Source: Zoogloeaceae bacterium
Lineage (GTDB): Bacteria; Pseudomonadota; Gammaproteobacteria; Burkholderiales; Rhodocyclaceae
Direction of reading: 5' to 3'
Assembly (NCBI GenBank): GCA_031274855.1
Contig: JAISPO010000101.1
Coordinates: 1 to 7,463, forward strand
Length of the DNA stretch: 7,463 nucleotides
Shown piece by piece: positions 5,650 to 7,463 of this stretch. The first letter of the stretch is position 1. Each line of letters starts with the position of its first letter. The notes beneath the pieces are model-generated. The model was not told the origin of the DNA. It saw nothing but the letters and a program-made list of their open reading frames with translations, and did not search any database. Both the position numbers and the translations under genes were made by a program.

Positions 5650-6806
5650 GCTTCGCCGCCCGTCTCGCCGGTCTGAAGGCGCAGGGTCTGCTGCGCCGCC
5701 GCCGATTGGCGGAAACGCCTTGCGGCCCCGAAATGCTCATCGACGGCCACCGGATACTTTCCTTCGCCAGCAACGATTACCTCGGCCTCGCCGCTCATCC
5801 AGATCTGATAGCCGCGCTCCGCGACGCGTTGCCGGTATGGGGCGCGGGCGCGGGCGCTTCGGAATTTCTCGGCGGTCATTTCGCGCCCAACCGCGATCTC
5901 GAAACCAAGCTGGCCGCGTTCGTCGGCGCTGAAAAGGCGTTGCATTTCGCCAGCGGTTTCATGGCCAACACCGGCATCGTACCGGCGCTGGCCGAACGCG
6001 GCGACGCCATTTTTTCCGACAAGCTCAACCACGCCTCGCTGATCGACGGGGCGCGACTCTCTTACGCCAGCCACCACCGTTACCCTCATCTCGACCTCAA
6101 CACGCTGGCCGCGCAACTGGCCGCCAGCCGTGCCACGCGGCGGCTCATCGTCACCGACGCGGTATTCAGCATGGATGGCGATATCGCGCCGCTGCCGGAA
6201 TTGCTGGCGCTCGCCAAACGTTCCGATGCCCTGCTCCTCGTCGATGACGCGCATGGCTTCGGTGTGTTCGGCCCGCAGGGGCGCGGCAGCGCCGCCCATT
6301 TCGGCCTCAGGCCCAGCGGTAATCTGCTCATCATGGGCACCTTGGGCAAAGCGGCCGGCGTCTCCGGCGCTTTTGTCGCCGGTGATGCCGAGATCATCGA
6401 CTGGCTCGAACAATCGGCCCGCACCGCCATTTACACCACCGGCGTGCCACCGGCGCTGGCGGTCGCCCTGCAAAAAAGCCTGCAACTGATCGCTATCGGC
6501 GACGACCGGCGGCAGCATCTTCAATCCCTGATTTCGCGTCTGCGTGCCGGCCTTGCGCCGGTCTGCGCGCACGCCGGCTGGCGTCTGCCCGAATCCCGCA
6601 CCGCCATTCAGCCTGTCATCATCGGCGAGAATGACGCCACGCTCACAGTGGCCGACGCCCTGCTCGCCCGCGGCATCTGGTCGCCCGCCATCCGGCCCCC
6701 AACCGTGCCCGCAGGTCAGGCGCGGTTGCGCATCTCGCTCTCGGCCTCGCATAGCGAAGCGCAGGTGGATCGCCTGATCGCCGCGCTGAGCGGCATCGCA
6801 TCTTGA
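5646..6806 (+). CDS. bioF: 8-amino-7-oxononanoate synthase (KAPA synthase)
   Basis: BioF is a cytoplasmic PLP enzyme of the alpha-oxoamine synthase family. It condenses L-alanine with pimeloyl-ACP (or pimeloyl-CoA), releasing CO2, to make 7-keto-8-aminopelargonate. The protein has 386 residues (E. coli 384). SFASNDYLGLA is at 39-49. SDKLNHASLIDG contains His129, which stacks on PLP. TDAVFSMDGD is at 170-179, and VDDAHGFGVFG contains Asp201 and His203. MGTLGKAAGVSG contains the presumed PLP lysine Lys235. The C-terminal signature AIRPPTVP..ARLRISLSASH is intact. The start is supported by the GGAGG site and the overlap with bioA. The Gly-rich stretch at 66-85 is unusual: GASEFLGGHFAPNRDLE has Glu where many BioF proteins have His, and Asn where the family has a near-invariant His in HxxLE. 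All residues directly bound to PLP look intact, so the gene is probably functional. Confidence 0.96.
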   Translation: MSFAARLAGLKAQGLLRRRRLAETPCGPEMLIDGHRILSFASNDYLGLAAHPDLIAALRDALPVWGAGAGASEFLGGHFAPNRDLETKLAAFVGAEKALHFASGFMANTGIVPALAERGDAIFSDKLNHASLIDGARLSYASHHRYPHLDLNTLAAQLAASRATRRLIVTDAVFSMDGDIAPLPELLALAKRSDALLLVDDAHGFGVFGPQGRGSAAHFGLRPSGNLLIMGTLGKAAGVSGAFVAGDAEIIDWLEQSARTAIYTTGVPPALAVALQKSLQLIAIGDDRRQHLQSLISRLRAGLAPVCAHAGWRLPESRTAIQPVIIGENDATLTVADALLARGIWSPAIRPPTVPAGQARLRISLSASHSEAQVDRLIAALSGIAS

Positions 6807-7462
6807 AAACGCTCGCATTCATCGCTGGTTGGGGATTCGACAGCCGCATCTGGCAGCCCGTCGTTGAGCGGCTGTCCGGCGATTTTCGGATCAGTGATGG
6901 CCTCGCCCCGCTGCCCGTCGACGCCATCGTCTGCGGCTGGTCGCTCGGCGCGATGCGCGCGCTGCGGCTGGCCAGCGAAGCACCGGCACGCATCGGCAAA
7001 CTCATCCTCGTCGCCGCCACGCCGCGCTTCGTGCAAGCGCCCGATTGGCCCTGCGCCCAGCCGCCCGAACTGCTGGCCGGTTTTTCCGCCGCTGTTGCCG
7101 CCGACCCGCAAGCTGCTTTGCGCCGGTTCGCCGCGTTGATGAATCAGGGGGACAGTCAGGCACGCGACATCACGCGGCACATGCAGGCGCTCTGGCGCGA
7201 ACGCATCCCCGATGAGGCCACCCTCGCCGCCGGCCTGGCCGAACTCGGCAACACCGACCTCAGAAACTCGGCCGCCGCGATATCGCTGCCCACCCTGCTG
7301 ATTCACGGCGAGCGCGACCCGCTGGTGCCGCCCGCGGCCGGTCGATGGCTGGCGCAACATCTACCGGCGGCGAAATTCGAAAGTTTCGCCGATGCCGCCC
7401 ACGCGCCTTTTATCGCCGATCCCAACCGCTTCGTCGATTTGATCCGCGAATTTTGTCCATGA
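6803..7462 (+). CDS. bioH: Compact BioH-like pimeloyl-ACP methyl ester carboxylesterase
   Basis: This cytoplasmic alpha/beta hydrolase very likely cleaves the methyl ester of pimeloyl-ACP, ending the BioC-BioH stage and feeding BioF. The nucleophile elbow GWSLG contains Ser47, HGERDPLVP contains Asp172, and DAAHAPFIADP contains His200. The DAAHAPFI context and the TPRFVQAPDWP segment (73-83) resemble E. coli BioH. At 219 residues it is much shorter than E. coli BioH (256). The region between beta strand 1 and the Ser elbow is only about 35 residues, and the oxyanion motif is AGWG instead of HGWG, as in BioG. TTG at 6803 is the only usable start: the frame has a stop at 6752-6754 and no ATG or GTG between, and the TTGA overlap with bioF supports coupling. 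No good Shine-Dalgarno sequence is seen. The esterase role is inferred from motifs and operon position; the split between BioH and BioG type is less certain. Confidence 0.82.
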   Translation: MKTLAFIAGWGFDSRIWQPVVERLSGDFRISDGLAPLPVDAIVCGWSLGAMRALRLASEAPARIGKLILVAATPRFVQAPDWPCAQPPELLAGFSAAVAADPQAALRRFAALMNQGDSQARDITRHMQALWRERIPDEATLAAGLAELGNTDLRNSAAAISLPTLLIHGERDPLVPPAAGRWLAQHLPAAKFESFADAAHAPFIADPNRFVDLIREFCP

Positions 7463-7463
7463 G
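7459..7463 (+). CDS. Start of a downstream gene (perhaps bioC), only 5 bases visible
   Basis: An ATG at 7459-7461 overlaps the TGA of the bioH-like gene (7460-7462), repeating the 4-base overlap pattern of the operon. Only ATGAG is in the window. bioC (malonyl-ACP O-methyltransferase) is a guess from pathway logic, because BioH needs BioC. Nothing of the protein itself can be read. Confidence 0.35.

Noticed and set aside
5571..6818. A 415-codon open frame on the minus strand opposite bioF
   Set aside because: Long, but fully covered by bioF with intact PLP motifs. The translation is low-complexity Gly/Arg/Gln with no motif, and there is no sensible start context.
1..7463. Mobile element, CRISPR array, tRNA or an undescribed defence-like system
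   Set aside because: All the sequence is accounted for by conserved housekeeping genes with tight spacing. No terminal repeats, direct-repeat arrays, tRNA-like folds or atypical composition were seen by eye.

Overview
The window looks like ordinary chromosomal sequence from a GC-rich Gram-negative bacterium, most likely a betaproteobacterium (Rhodocyclales or a related order; inferred). The reasons are the gene order recN-nadK diverging from hrcA-hemH, which I know from that class, and the flavour of the proteins (for example the HrcA and BioA N-termini). Coding density is near total. No gene-free stretch exceeds about 45 bases. I see no mobile element, CRISPR array, RNA gene or foreign-looking segment.

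Left part, minus strand (1-2260): nadK (NAD kinase) is followed 11 bases later by recN (SMC-like DNA repair ATPase). They probably form one transcription unit. recN runs off the left edge and lacks its last ~100 codons, including Walker B.

Centre, plus strand (2304-4306): hrcA (heat-shock repressor) overlaps hemH (ferrochelatase) by four bases (ATGA). The 43 bases between the nadK and hrcA start codons seem to hold two face-to-face promoters. Each one's -35 position lies on the other's -10, and neither gene has a ribosome binding site.

Right part, plus strand (4348-7463): a compact biotin operon, bioA-bioF-bioH, with the start codon of a further gene (perhaps bioC) at the very end. Every junction is a 4-base start/stop overlap (ATGA, TTGA, ATGA), which suggests translational coupling. 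BioH would release pimeloyl-ACP from its methyl ester. BioF condenses pimeloyl-ACP with L-alanine to give 7-keto-8-aminopelargonate. BioA aminates that to 7,8-diaminopelargonate. bioD and bioB are not in the window.

The points most worth a second look are these: hrcA and bioA share an identical TAGAAT-N6-ATG arrangement that predicts leaderless mRNAs; the nadK/hrcA promoters interlock; a perfect palindrome sits where the bioA -35 box should be; the BioH-like esterase is very short, with a BioG-like N-terminal motif and a TTG start; and BioF, BioA and RecN carry substitutions at usually conserved positions. I did not find a previously undescribed multi-gene system.
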